The notes below the pieces were generated by a model that searched no databases, was not told the DNA's origin, and saw only the letters and a list, made by a program, of their open reading frames with translations. From IMG/VR virus record IMGVR_UViG_3300044675_007919, positions 1 through 28,404 of that record: a DNA stretch of 28,404 bases; one strand, 5' to 3'. Of the stretch, positions 16,523-24,379 are shown in pieces (position 1 is the stretch's first letter; each line of letters begins with the position of its first letter). This DNA is from a virus. The position numbers were made by a program, and so were the translations under genes.

Positions 16523-17104
16523 ATGATTACTGAACAGCCTATCTACAACGGAGATCTAATTCACAAGCGCTTTGCATATCAATTTTTTAAGAAGGAAGTT
16601 TCACCATACGGTAATATTGTAGCTTTTAGAGCTCCTATGTATGTAAGTGACAACCTCATTGATCTTGAAGATTCGCTATCTAAAGATTTTATTTTTAGTG
16701 ATGATGCAATTAACTTTTGTTGGGAGATTCCGAACCTATGCGCATTCGGTGCTGTCGCGTTTCAGAGATATTTTAATACTATTATTGCTAACTTTTTATC
16801 AAGTATAATTAATAAGCCTATTGAAATGAAAGGTGATGACCTGATGGTACATGATAAGTTTATTGGTTCAGATAAAAAGGAATACGAGGTAGGTAAAGTA
16901 AGCGTTTCTATTACCTATTCTAAAGATGGTGTAGCTATCGGACATACAGGCATTAATATCAATGCTGGTAAAAAGGCTCCAGGCTTTGCTTACAGCTCGA
17001 ACATGTCTGATCAACAGGCAGAAAGATTTATGAGTTCGGTGATTGAACACTTCAATAACGAAATTAAAGATATCCAAATCGCGACTACAAAAGTCATAGT
17101 ATGA
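16523..17104 (+). CDS. DUF366-like protein of unknown function
   Basis: 193 aa. The pattern IVAFRAPMYVSDNLIDLED (about 32-50), QRYFNTIIANFLSS near 91-104, KGDDLMV, then VSVSITYSKDGVAIGHTGININAGKKAPG resembles the DUF366 family (AFRGP..V....VDLED...GDDL....KLSVSIA......H.G.NI). Recognised by eye only. No membrane segment. It lies 8 nt after glf and overlaps the gp62-like gene by 4 nt (ATGA). The role is unknown; a link with the sugar island or with replication genes is equally possible. Confidence 0.5.
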   Translation: MITEQPIYNGDLIHKRFAYQFFKKEVSPYGNIVAFRAPMYVSDNLIDLEDSLSKDFIFSDDAINFCWEIPNLCAFGAVAFQRYFNTIIANFLSSIINKPIEMKGDDLMVHDKFIGSDKKEYEVGKVSVSITYSKDGVAIGHTGININAGKKAPGFAYSSNMSDQQAERFMSSVIEHFNNEIKDIQIATTKVIV

Positions 17105-17478
17105 CATTTTTTGATATGCTTCGAAATCTTTTCTTTACTAGAAAAGATTCATCTAATATTCTAGATACAGAGTCGCAGGCTCACTTTATACCGTTTCTCT
17201 TAAATAGATGGCTTTCCTTTTATGATAAAGCTCAATGTATTCTAGCTAATGAGACATTGAATAAGTATACAGGTTTATTTGAAGACAAAAACGACTTGTA
17301 TAAACTTTATTTTAATTTTTTACCGAAGTTAAAATATAAAAAAATAGAGTATATTAAAAAGAAGAAGTCTGAAAAAGAAGAAGAAGCCTTTAATATTTCT
17401 TTAATAGCTAAAAATAATAGCGTCTCAAAAAGAGAGATATCATTATATATTGACTTATACAAAAACATATATAAATAA
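17101..17478 (+). CDS. 62: Clamp-loader small subunit, gp62-like
   Basis: 125 aa. The run FIPFLLNRWLSFYDKAQCILANETLNKY (about 29-56; shown in part as PFLLNRWLSF and LANETLNKY), then YKLYFNFLPKLKYKKIEYIKKKK (68-90) and the C-terminal IAKNNSVSKREISLYIDL resembles the short gp62 of marine T4-like phages (P(Y/F)xxNRxLSxxxDxxLxANEMNxY ... FYLNxLRxxKRF). With gp44, gp62 loads the gp45 sliding clamp onto DNA. T4 gp62 is longer (187 aa). gp44 and gp45 are not in this window. Overlaps DUF366-like by 4 nt and precedes the gp31-like gene by 6 nt. Confidence 0.6.
   Translation: MTFFDMLRNLFFTRKDSSNILDTESQAHFIPFLLNRWLSFYDKAQCILANETLNKYTGLFEDKNDLYKLYFNFLPKLKYKKIEYIKKKKSEKEEEAFNISLIAKNNSVSKREISLYIDLYKNIYK
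17470..17477 (+). promoter_or_regulatory. TATAAATA box before the gp31-like gene
   Basis: Exact TATAAATA overlapping the stop of the gp62-like gene, 7 nt before the next ATG. If used as a late -10 element, transcription would begin almost at the start codon. Confidence 0.35.
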
Positions 17479-17484
17479 CCGAAC

Positions 17485-17922
17485 ATGAGAGCTAGCATTG
17501 ATCAAATCGCACCGACTAGAAGTTTAATAGATTTATCCTCACATTCAGAGGGCGATTTTGGTATACGAGATTACGAGTTAAGTTTTATCTTTGATGATAT
17601 TCTACTAGTAGAATATATTGATACAGCAGATGAAGGTGACGGTGTTATGAGAAATGGCATATATGTACCTACTAATGCATTAACTAAAGCGTGGCGTAAG
17701 GCACGTGTAATTCTAGCAGGTCCTGATGCAAAGTATACTAAGGTTGGCGATATTGTTATCTTTCCAAATAATCTTGGCGTTACAGTCGCGAATATAGATA
17801 TTGAAAATGTTGGGTCAATTAAAAACGGTATTTTCTTAAACGAAAATAGAATATTTGGAATCTGCAAACCTAAAATAACAGATGATATCGAAGGAAGCTC
17901 TAGAGCAGAAACTATTGAATAA
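17485..17922 (+). CDS. 31: GroES-like co-chaperonin, gp31-like
   Basis: 145 aa. SFIFDDILLVEYID (33-46) opens a GroES-type beta barrel, followed by a flexible, Gly-rich segment (about 47-58) where the GroEL-binding mobile loop lies, then NGIYVPTNALTKAWRKARVILAGPD (57-81), KVGDIVIFPNNLGV (86-99) and a final strand near 114-127. The order of segments matches T4 gp31, which replaces GroES so that the host GroEL can fold the large capsid protein. T4 gp31 is 111 aa; the extra residues are a disordered N-terminus and a C-terminal tail. The gene for its expected client, gp23, lies 9 kb downstream. Its last 41 nt overlap the next gene. Confidence 0.68.
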   Translation: MRASIDQIAPTRSLIDLSSHSEGDFGIRDYELSFIFDDILLVEYIDTADEGDGVMRNGIYVPTNALTKAWRKARVILAGPDAKYTKVGDIVIFPNNLGVTVANIDIENVGSIKNGIFLNENRIFGICKPKITDDIEGSSRAETIE

Positions 17923-18256
17923 CGTTGTTGATCTTCGTTTTGTTAGAAGAATACCTGTACCGGGACGTCCAGCTACACGTAGGATGTTATGTACAAAATC
18001 ATCTACCTTATTAAATTCTACTAACGGTAGAATGTCTTTAAACTATAAGCCGCCTCTTGGCGGGAAACAATTTAACGAGTCGGAGCAAAATGCATTAGTG
18101 GTATGGGATATTTTTATGCAGAGTTTTAGAGTGGTATCATTAGAAGGTGCAACAGTAATAAGCGAGATACCTGCTAATGATGAGTTCTGGAAATATTACA
18201 ATCAGGTTTTGCTACCAATGTCAGCTGAACAAAAACTCCAATTTATGAATTCATGA
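17882..18256 (+). CDS. Small SH3-like phage protein, DUF2693-like
   Basis: 124 aa. EALEQKLLNNVVDLRFVRR (5-23), RRMLCTKSSTLLN (33-45) and LVVWDIFMQSFRVVSLEGA match the plan of DUF2693 proteins common in T4-like phages (L...L..GVV.V.F.K......R.M.CT......VWD.....WRSFR.DS). The function of the family is unknown. The start at 17882 overlaps the gp31-like gene by 41 nt; it is needed to include the first helix. The stop overlaps the next gene by 4 nt. Confidence 0.6.
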   Translation: MISKEALEQKLLNNVVDLRFVRRIPVPGRPATRRMLCTKSSTLLNSTNGRMSLNYKPPLGGKQFNESEQNALVVWDIFMQSFRVVSLEGATVISEIPANDEFWKYYNQVLLPMSAEQKLQFMNS

Positions 18257-18591
18257 GTATTGAAAATTATAATAAAGTGCTTCAAAAATTTTTATTGCAA
18301 AAAGTTATTTTTAAATGCGATAATAAAATACTTAAAACAGGTAAAATAAAACTATTTAACACTAAGCAATATTTTATTCGGTTTAACATTGAAAACGATA
18401 AGGGCGAAATAAAACAATTAGAGCTTCCATACCCTTTTGCTATTCACGATAATGGCGATACATGCACTCTAAATTATCATCTGTCAAGCTTTACACATAA
18501 AAATATAGATGTGATTAAAAGAATCAATAATACTAATTCAGAGGATAGTATGAGAATGTATAATCGATTAGTTCAGATAATCCCAGTGTAA
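18253..18591 (+). CDS. Small protein of unknown function
   Basis: 112 aa, basic at the N-terminus, with alternating hydrophobic residues suggesting a beta-rich fold (VIFKCDNKILKTGKIKLF, YFIRFNIEND). No recognised family, signal peptide or membrane segment. ATGA overlap with the preceding gene; 27 nt separate it from the helicase, with an AGAAGGA (18594-18600) in the gap. Confidence 0.6.
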   Translation: MSIENYNKVLQKFLLQKVIFKCDNKILKTGKIKLFNTKQYFIRFNIENDKGEIKQLELPYPFAIHDNGDTCTLNYHLSSFTHKNIDVIKRINNTNSEDSMRMYNRLVQIIPV

Positions 18592-18618
18592 AGAGAAGGA
18601 ACTATAATATAATAAGGT

Positions 18619-20256
18619 ATGTTTAATACCCTCCTTGAAGGATTCCCAGATAAATACACTCCTAACGCACAGCAACTTAAACTACTAAAAAATATAGATC
18701 AAGCTTTTGAAGACGGATATAAGTTTGTAGTATGCGCAGCACCTACAGGATCAGGCAAGTCATTCATATCCAAAACATTAGGTAACGTAAGCGAGTCACC
18801 TTCAAGTAACTATACAGATCTTGTAATGAGTTATCTCGCGTATAAAAGAACGCAGACAGGGTCTTATATGTATGAGGATGAATGTCAAGATGAAAAACCT
18901 TTTGGTGCCTTTGCTCTTACAATAACTAAATCACTTCAAGATCAATATAAAGAATTATTTCCTGACGTTAATGTATTAAAGGGAAAGTCAAACTATCAAT
19001 GCGCAGTAGATCAGAACTTTACTGTAGAGAGTGGTCCTTGCTTGCATTCATCTAAACTAAAAGAAGAGTGCTGGTCAAAAAATAGATGTCCATACTATGA
19101 AGATAGAAATAAAGCTATGGTATCTACATTCTCTACTTTAAACTATAATATGTTTTTTGCGCTTCCTAAGCATCTTAAAAGGCGTAAGTATCTTATTTGT
19201 GACGAAGCCTCTGAGCTAGAAGATCAAATAGTAAAGGAGTTTTCGATTAAGTTAAATTTTGATTTTTTGAAAAAGTGTGAAGTGAGTATAAGTCCGTTTC
19301 CGCAGAATGACTATGGTAAAGTAGGTAGATGGTTATCACACATCTCTGTATCAATTAACGATAGAATAGAAGACTTAAAGAGTATTATTAGCAGTAGTAA
19401 ACATGCATCTCCTATTTTTTTAACTGATAAGAGATCAGAATTAATTTCATTGAAGACAATTAATAATAAAATTGCAGCTATTACAAATACCTGGTGTGAT
19501 AGCGAGTATATATATGAACGCGAAGCAAATGGAATTGCATTTACCCCACTTAAGGTTAATAATCTTGCAAACTATCTTTTTGAAAATGGTGAGAAAATAA
19601 TATTGATGTCTGCTACTATTATTGACCCTACAAATTTTTGCAAGACTCTGGGTATTACAAAATTTAAGTATATTGAAGCAGAATCAACCTTTAATGCATC
19701 AAAGGCTCCAATTTATGTACAAACGAAAATAAAGTTAAATCACGGCAATCTACAAAAGAATCTTAATAAAATAGCTAGCCAAGTAAGCGATATTTGTAAC
19801 TTACACTCACAAGATAAAGGTATTATACATACGCACTCAAACTATATTACAGAATATTTAAAAAATAATATAACAAATAGCAGAATTTTATTTAGAGAGC
19901 CAGGAGTTAATAACGAGCAACTTATAACACAACATACACTGTCTACAGAACCTACTGTATTAGCCTCACCCTCTATGTCGCACGGTATAGATCTTAAAGA
20001 TGATCTAGCTAGGTTTCAAATTATCATTAAAGCACCCTATTTGCCAATGGTCGATAAAAGAGTGGAGAAAATGATGAAAATTGATTTTAGTTGGTACTTA
20101 AACAAAATGTTGAGCTCCTTAATCCAGAGTTGTGGTCGAGGTGTTCGCTCTCATAAAGACCATTGCGTTACGTATATTTTAGATGGAGCTGTAATTGAAC
20201 AGGTTGTTAAAAACAAGCATAAATTACCAAAATACTTTATAGATAGGTTTGTTTAA
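18619..20256 (+). CDS. DinG/XPD-like superfamily 2 DNA helicase with probable Fe-S cluster
   Basis: 545 aa. Walker A APTGSGKS (41-48); motif II DEAS (195-198) in place of DEAH; a motif Ia-like region ALTITKSLQDQYKELFP (99-115); motif III LMSATI; a SMSHGIDLKDDLARFQI motif V region; and motif VI QSCGRGVRSHKDH near 504-516. Between motifs Ia and II are four cysteines, C128, C141, C151 and C157 (the last in NRCPYY), placed like the 4Fe-4S ligands of XPD/DinG helicases. These enzymes unwind DNA 5' to 3' and resolve R-loops or forks. It is followed by the virion module after a short gap. T4 uses Dda, UvsW and gp41, none of which is of this type. Confidence 0.85.
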   Translation: MFNTLLEGFPDKYTPNAQQLKLLKNIDQAFEDGYKFVVCAAPTGSGKSFISKTLGNVSESPSSNYTDLVMSYLAYKRTQTGSYMYEDECQDEKPFGAFALTITKSLQDQYKELFPDVNVLKGKSNYQCAVDQNFTVESGPCLHSSKLKEECWSKNRCPYYEDRNKAMVSTFSTLNYNMFFALPKHLKRRKYLICDEASELEDQIVKEFSIKLNFDFLKKCEVSISPFPQNDYGKVGRWLSHISVSINDRIEDLKSIISSSKHASPIFLTDKRSELISLKTINNKIAAITNTWCDSEYIYEREANGIAFTPLKVNNLANYLFENGEKIILMSATIIDPTNFCKTLGITKFKYIEAESTFNASKAPIYVQTKIKLNHGNLQKNLNKIASQVSDICNLHSQDKGIIHTHSNYITEYLKNNITNSRILFREPGVNNEQLITQHTLSTEPTVLASPSMSHGIDLKDDLARFQIIIKAPYLPMVDKRVEKMMKIDFSWYLNKMLSSLIQSCGRGVRSHKDHCVTYILDGAVIEQVVKNKHKLPKYFIDRFV

Positions 20257-20273
20257 TAAATATGTATAGGAGG
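20256..20273 (+). promoter_or_regulatory. ATAAATA box and perfect Shine-Dalgarno before the gp15-like gene
   Basis: ATAAATA (20256-20262) follows the helicase stop and AGGAGG (20268-20273) lies 5 nt before an ATT codon at 20279, in frame with the gp15-like protein. This is the only perfect AGGAGG seen just upstream of a gene in the window. An ATG at 20262 reads only 15 codons in another frame, and the Shine-Dalgarno lies inside it, so it does not serve that ATG. Confidence 0.55.
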
Positions 20274-20278
20274 CAGCT

Positions 20279-21385
20279 ATTAAAGACTATACTTACAATT
20301 TCGAAATAAAAGATTTAATTACGCAGTTTATAGCTGCGTTTGATGATGTTGTAATTAAAAGGTATGATAATAATCGCGTACCTAAAGAGAATATTGAGGT
20401 TAGATATGTACTCGCGCCTAAGCAGCGAGTTATGTATGATATCGTAAACAAAGCTCAAAACCTAACACTACCAGTTGTAGCGGTAGATATAGCTTCAATA
20501 AGTAGAGCAAATGACAGGGTTTTTAATAAAATCGATAATTTCTATACTCCGTATACTAGAAACAAGACGAGTAATGTTAAAATGCCCATACCGGTAGACA
20601 TAACGGTAAATATGTCAATTCTGGGAAGGTATATGCAAGATATAGATCAAATACTTTCTAATTTTATACCTTATAGTAATCCATATATAATACTTTCATG
20701 GAAAGAGCCTTCAGAGATATCTGATCAAATAGTAGAAATAAGAAGTGAGGTTCTATGGAACGGAAATATTTCTTTTAACTCACCTACCGATATTTCATAC
20801 AGCGAAAAATTTAGAGTAGTTTGTGATACATCTTTCACTATAAAGGGGTGGATATTTAAAAATAAAAATGAAATATCTACACCTATATACTTTATTGATG
20901 TTAATACTTACGCAATGAGTAGAACTGATATACTTTCCTATGACTCCTTATCAGGGCTAGATCTAACAAATGTAGAAGATTCTTACACACTATCAGCTCA
21001 GCCTACTATTACAAATATATTTTATTCTACTACAGGAAGCGGAACTTCGGTATATAATAATACTATTCTTAGTAAAGCTCTACCCTTTAAAAATACTTTT
21101 ATATTCTACGGCAATAATTATAATTTTACAGACGCAGTATTAATAAGCTCTAGCAAGCCACTCTCAACTTCTAATTATACTCTAACAACTATCAATTCTA
21201 ATTATACAGGTAGTGTTACAGGTTATATTTTACCTCTTTCCACCTATACAATATTAACTGATCAGGTTATGTCTGTTAGTATTCCTTATTTAAGTGGCTC
21301 TAATAACGTGAATATTATAATAAACAACCCGTCAGGATGGGTTACTTCTCATAGCTTATCTGGCTTTACTTTTATAGTACCTTGA
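20279..21385 (+). CDS. 15: Tail-sheath stabiliser, gp15-like, with a C-terminal Ig-like domain; probable ATT start
   Basis: 368 aa if it starts at ATT 20279. T4 gp15 caps the tail at the head-tail joint. Shared features: an N-terminal FIAAFDDVVIKR (residues 18-29), LPVVAVDIASIS (about 64-75), VKMPIPVDITVNMSIL (100-115), QDIDQILSNFIPY (120-132) and FTIKGWIF (186-193), in the same order as in T4 gp15. The first ATG of the frame (20432) would remove the first 51 residues, which are clearly conserved. The only plausible start is ATT, 5 nt after AGGAGG; a TAG stop lies three codons upstream. Alternatively there is a one-base error near 20265-20285. From about residue 241 the chain continues beyond the T4 plan with a PTITNIFYSTTGSG-type beta sandwich resembling IPT/TIG Ig-like domains. 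Confidence 0.75.
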   Translation: MKDYTYNFEIKDLITQFIAAFDDVVIKRYDNNRVPKENIEVRYVLAPKQRVMYDIVNKAQNLTLPVVAVDIASISRANDRVFNKIDNFYTPYTRNKTSNVKMPIPVDITVNMSILGRYMQDIDQILSNFIPYSNPYIILSWKEPSEISDQIVEIRSEVLWNGNISFNSPTDISYSEKFRVVCDTSFTIKGWIFKNKNEISTPIYFIDVNTYAMSRTDILSYDSLSGLDLTNVEDSYTLSAQPTITNIFYSTTGSGTSVYNNTILSKALPFKNTFIFYGNNYNFTDAVLISSSKPLSTSNYTLTTINSNYTGSVTGYILPLSTYTILTDQVMSVSIPYLSGSNNVNIIINNPSGWVTSHSLSGFTFIVP

Positions 21386-21386
21386 T

Positions 21387-21392
21387 TAAATA
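21387..21392 (+). promoter_or_regulatory. TAAATA box before the portal gene
   Basis: TAAATA, directly after the stop of the gp15-like gene and 9 nt before the portal ATG at 21402, in a fully AT spacer. Confidence 0.3.
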
Positions 21393-21401
21393 TATAATAA
21401 A

Positions 21402-23225
21402 ATGGCTGATACGACACCAAATAATAATAGCAGTTACGTAACTAATAACGGAAAAACTTCCACATTTGGTAGAAATCTTGTATCTTATATTCAAAATAAA
21501 CTACCTTATTCTAACATAGTTGATCCTAATAATGATCAACTAAATCCAAAATATAAAATATTTGCAAAGACTGGGTTAAGAAGATCAGAAGCATTAGCGC
21601 ATCAGTCGATATCTATTTCGAATGAATATAATAATATACCTATAGGTTCTATGGGTAAGGATACCACGTTTGGCGACGTGATGTATGCTAATATTCAAGA
21701 AAATAAAGATGCAAGATTAAGAGATTATAGAATAATGTCAGCATATTCTGAAGTAGCTGATGCTTTAGATGAGATCTGCGATGAAACAATAAATCCAGAT
21801 GAAAATACAAATATCGCACATTTAAATTTTAGAAATATAGATCTAACACCATCTGAAAAAGATATCCTCGATACAGAGTTTAATAGATATGTAGAATACT
21901 ACGACTTAAAAAATAGAGGATGGCAGTACTTTAGGCAATTAATGATTGAAGGAGAGGTCTTTTTTGAACAAATTATTCATAAAGATTATCTCGAAGAAGG
22001 TGTTTTAGGTGTAATCAACCTACCAGCAGAATTAATCGATCCTGTATATAATAATATACAAAACATGATGGTAAAAGGATTCATTTATAGAAAACCTATT
22101 TTTGATCCAGTACATCCTTCTAAGGTAGTTAAAACAGAGTTAATACCTTTAGATGAAAATCAAGTAGTCTATATTAACTCAGGTGTAATGAACGAAAGCA
22201 AGAATATGGTTGTACCGTTTCTTGAGAATGCTAGAAGAGCTTATAGACAATTATCTTTAATTGAAGATGCAATTGTAATTTATAGATTGGTTAGAGCACC
22301 AGAAAGATTAGTATTTAATGTTGATGTCGGTAATATGCCTGCTCCTAAAGCAGAAGCTTATCTTCGTAAACTAATACAAAATTATTGGTCATCAAAGACT
22401 TTTGATATCGATCAAGCTGACGTAGTTAAGAAATTTAACCCTCAATCAATGCTAGATGCATTTTGGTTTGCAAAACGTCAAGGACAAGAAGGTACAACAG
22501 TAAGTCAATTAGCAGGCGGTCAAAACCTAGGCGAGCTTTCCGATCTAATGTACTTTATAAAGAAGCTTTACAGATCTCTTAAAGTTCCAACATCAAGATT
22601 AGATCCGCAAGATGCATTTAGAGATGGTGCAGAAATTCTAAGAGAAGAGTTAAAATTTGCTAGATTTATTATTAGACAACAACAACGCTTTTCAGTTGGA
22701 ATAAAGAGAGGCTTTATTACACACCTTAAATTTAAAGGACTGTGGGATAAGTATGATCTAAAGGATATCAACATAGATGTTGAGCTTAACGTACCTACTA
22801 ACTTCTATGAGATGCGTGAAAATCAACGATTAGAGCTTAAATCAAGAAACTATACAACTCTCGCAGGTAGTGAATTTATCTCTGCAACATATGCACAGAA
22901 AAAATATCTTGGATGGAAAGATAAAGATATTCTTGCTAATAGAGAGTTTATGCGTAAGGATAAAGAGATGCAGTGGGAGCTAGTACAGATAGAGACTAAC
23001 GGACCTAACTGGAAAGAGATTGCTGTAGCTGGGGCTCTTGGCGGGGGACCTGCAGAGGGTGGTGGGGAAGCTATGGGTGGTGGAGGAGCGGGAGGTATAC
23101 CTGCGTTTGGTGGAGGACCTGCTGAAGTAGGTGGTGAGGGTGCAGGAGTTGGAGCGCCACCTGAAGGTGCTCCAGCTGAGCCTACTGCAACGCCAAGTGA
23201 AGCTACTCCTGTACCGGTACAATAA
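21402..23225 (+). CDS. 20: Portal vertex protein, gp20
   Basis: 607 aa; T4 gp20 is 524. It forms the dodecameric portal through which DNA is packaged and to which the neck binds. Recognisable stretches: YSEVADALDEICDE (115-128) near the start of the core, RQLMIEGEVFFEQIIH, LIEDAIVIYRLVRAPERLVFNVDVGNMP, and the DVVKKFNPQSMLDAFWFAKRQG-type region, followed by LGELSDLMYFIKKLYRSLKVP and RLDPQDAF. The final 60 or so residues are an unusual Gly/Ala/Pro/Glu-rich tail (GGGPAEGGGEAMGGGGAGG and so on) encoded by a locally GC-rich stretch (about 23030-23215). Start fixed by the first ATG after the preceding stop. Confidence 0.93.
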   Translation: MADTTPNNNSSYVTNNGKTSTFGRNLVSYIQNKLPYSNIVDPNNDQLNPKYKIFAKTGLRRSEALAHQSISISNEYNNIPIGSMGKDTTFGDVMYANIQENKDARLRDYRIMSAYSEVADALDEICDETINPDENTNIAHLNFRNIDLTPSEKDILDTEFNRYVEYYDLKNRGWQYFRQLMIEGEVFFEQIIHKDYLEEGVLGVINLPAELIDPVYNNIQNMMVKGFIYRKPIFDPVHPSKVVKTELIPLDENQVVYINSGVMNESKNMVVPFLENARRAYRQLSLIEDAIVIYRLVRAPERLVFNVDVGNMPAPKAEAYLRKLIQNYWSSKTFDIDQADVVKKFNPQSMLDAFWFAKRQGQEGTTVSQLAGGQNLGELSDLMYFIKKLYRSLKVPTSRLDPQDAFRDGAEILREELKFARFIIRQQQRFSVGIKRGFITHLKFKGLWDKYDLKDINIDVELNVPTNFYEMRENQRLELKSRNYTTLAGSEFISATYAQKKYLGWKDKDILANREFMRKDKEMQWELVQIETNGPNWKEIAVAGALGGGPAEGGGEAMGGGGAGGIPAFGGGPAEVGGEGAGVGAPPEGAPAEPTATPSEATPVPVQ

Positions 23226-23229
23226 ATAA
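23222..23229 (+). promoter_or_regulatory. ATAAATAA box overlapping the portal stop
   Basis: ATAAATAA includes the portal stop codon and ends 4 nt before the ATG at 23234. Same arrangement as at other junctions in the window. Confidence 0.3.
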
Positions 23230-23233
23230 TATT

Positions 23234-24379
23234 ATGTCGGACATATGCGAGGTTAAGCCAGTTTCAGCGTTTCAATCTACAAATTTAAATAATAAGATTG
23301 AAACCTTTAATGATCTATCAGATAGAATAACGAGATCGTTAGGTGCACCTCTTATTACATTAGAAATTCATCGCGATCAGCTTTATCAAAACATACAGCT
23401 AGCTATAGAATATTTTACTAAATACGCAGGTTTTACAAAAGAATTTTTAATCTTTGACTCAAAGTTATACGAAAAAAACAAAGGTATTAGAATAGATCAT
23501 TTATATACTTTAGCAAAAACAGATCTTACTGATCCAGAAAAAATTGCTAAAGCATCGCGTTATACCAGCCCTAACTATGTAGTAGAAAATCCCGACACTG
23601 TCTATATATCTATAACATCTTTACCTAACAGCTTCTTTTCTACTTCTTCTTCTCTCTCTACACTATTCACAGAAGGATTATACGAATTAGAAATAGTAGA
23701 CAATACATTATATAATTCCCTTACTACCTATAAGTCAGCTTTAACAGGATCTTTTAAAGAGTCTCGTAAAAAGATACAAACTATTCAAGGTGAACCTACT
23801 ACAGCGTATCAATACGCAAACGTTTTCGACTATGATGCTATGGACTATCGCAAAGTTATAGCGGTAACTGATTTTGAAGAAGGCTCTAATACAGGTATTA
23901 ATACTTTATTTACATTAGAGCAAACTTTAGCCCAGCAGACTTATTTTAGTTATGCGCTAGGTAATTATGGATTTGACTTAGTATCTTGGTATTCTTTAAA
24001 AGAGTGGTTAGATACGCGTGAAAAGGTCTTAGCTACTAGAAAGGACTTTAAATTTGACGAGCGTACACAATATCTTCAAATGTACCCACAGCCAGGGAGT
24101 AGTAGATTTTATGGTGTGATATCGTGTTATGTTGAAAGACCTATTAGAGATGTAATAAAAGAGCAGTGGGTATATGAATATGCTTGTGCACTCACAAAGA
24201 TAATAATAGGCAGAGTACGAGGTAAATTTACAAACGTCAACCTACTCGGAGGTGGAGTTCTAAATGCAGCAATACTTGAAGAGGGTATAAGAGAGAAAAA
24301 AGAACTAGAAGAAAAGCTATTAACAGGTGCTTCCGCAGGTCTGGGAGATGCAGATCCATGCTTATTCTTTATAGGATGA
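23234..24379 (+). CDS. Neck/connector-type virion protein (possibly gp13-like)
   Basis: 381 aa. The N-terminal DRITRSLGAPLITLEIHRDQLYQNIQLAIEYF (31-62; residues L36GAP39 and Q45LYQNI are key) follows the pattern of T4-like neck proteins (RxLGxPxxxxExxxDQxxxxIxxAxxxF). The C-terminal part has EQWVYEYACALTKIIIGRVRGKF, then NLLGGGVLNAAILEEG and a DPCLFFIG ending. It lies between the portal and gp4, which fits a head-tail connector role. Identity with gp13 is a guess from the N-terminal pattern and place; T4 gp13 is 309 aa. Confidence 0.55.
   Translation: MSDICEVKPVSAFQSTNLNNKIETFNDLSDRITRSLGAPLITLEIHRDQLYQNIQLAIEYFTKYAGFTKEFLIFDSKLYEKNKGIRIDHLYTLAKTDLTDPEKIAKASRYTSPNYVVENPDTVYISITSLPNSFFSTSSSLSTLFTEGLYELEIVDNTLYNSLTTYKSALTGSFKESRKKIQTIQGEPTTAYQYANVFDYDAMDYRKVIAVTDFEEGSNTGINTLFTLEQTLAQQTYFSYALGNYGFDLVSWYSLKEWLDTREKVLATRKDFKFDERTQYLQMYPQPGSSRFYGVISCYVERPIRDVIKEQWVYEYACALTKIIIGRVRGKFTNVNLLGGGVLNAAILEEGIREKKELEEKLLTGASAGLGDADPCLFFIG

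Noticed and set aside
16868-17107. Minus-strand open frame opposite the DUF366-like gene
   Set aside because: Fully inside a better supported gene, with no recognisable protein pattern.
20262-20309. 15-codon ORF from the ATG at 20262
   Set aside because: It is in another frame from gp15, ends quickly, and the AGGAGG lies inside it; more likely leader sequence.
20432-21385. gp15-like gene starting at the first ATG (20432)
   Set aside because: It would drop about 51 upstream codons that are open and match the conserved gp15 N-terminus.
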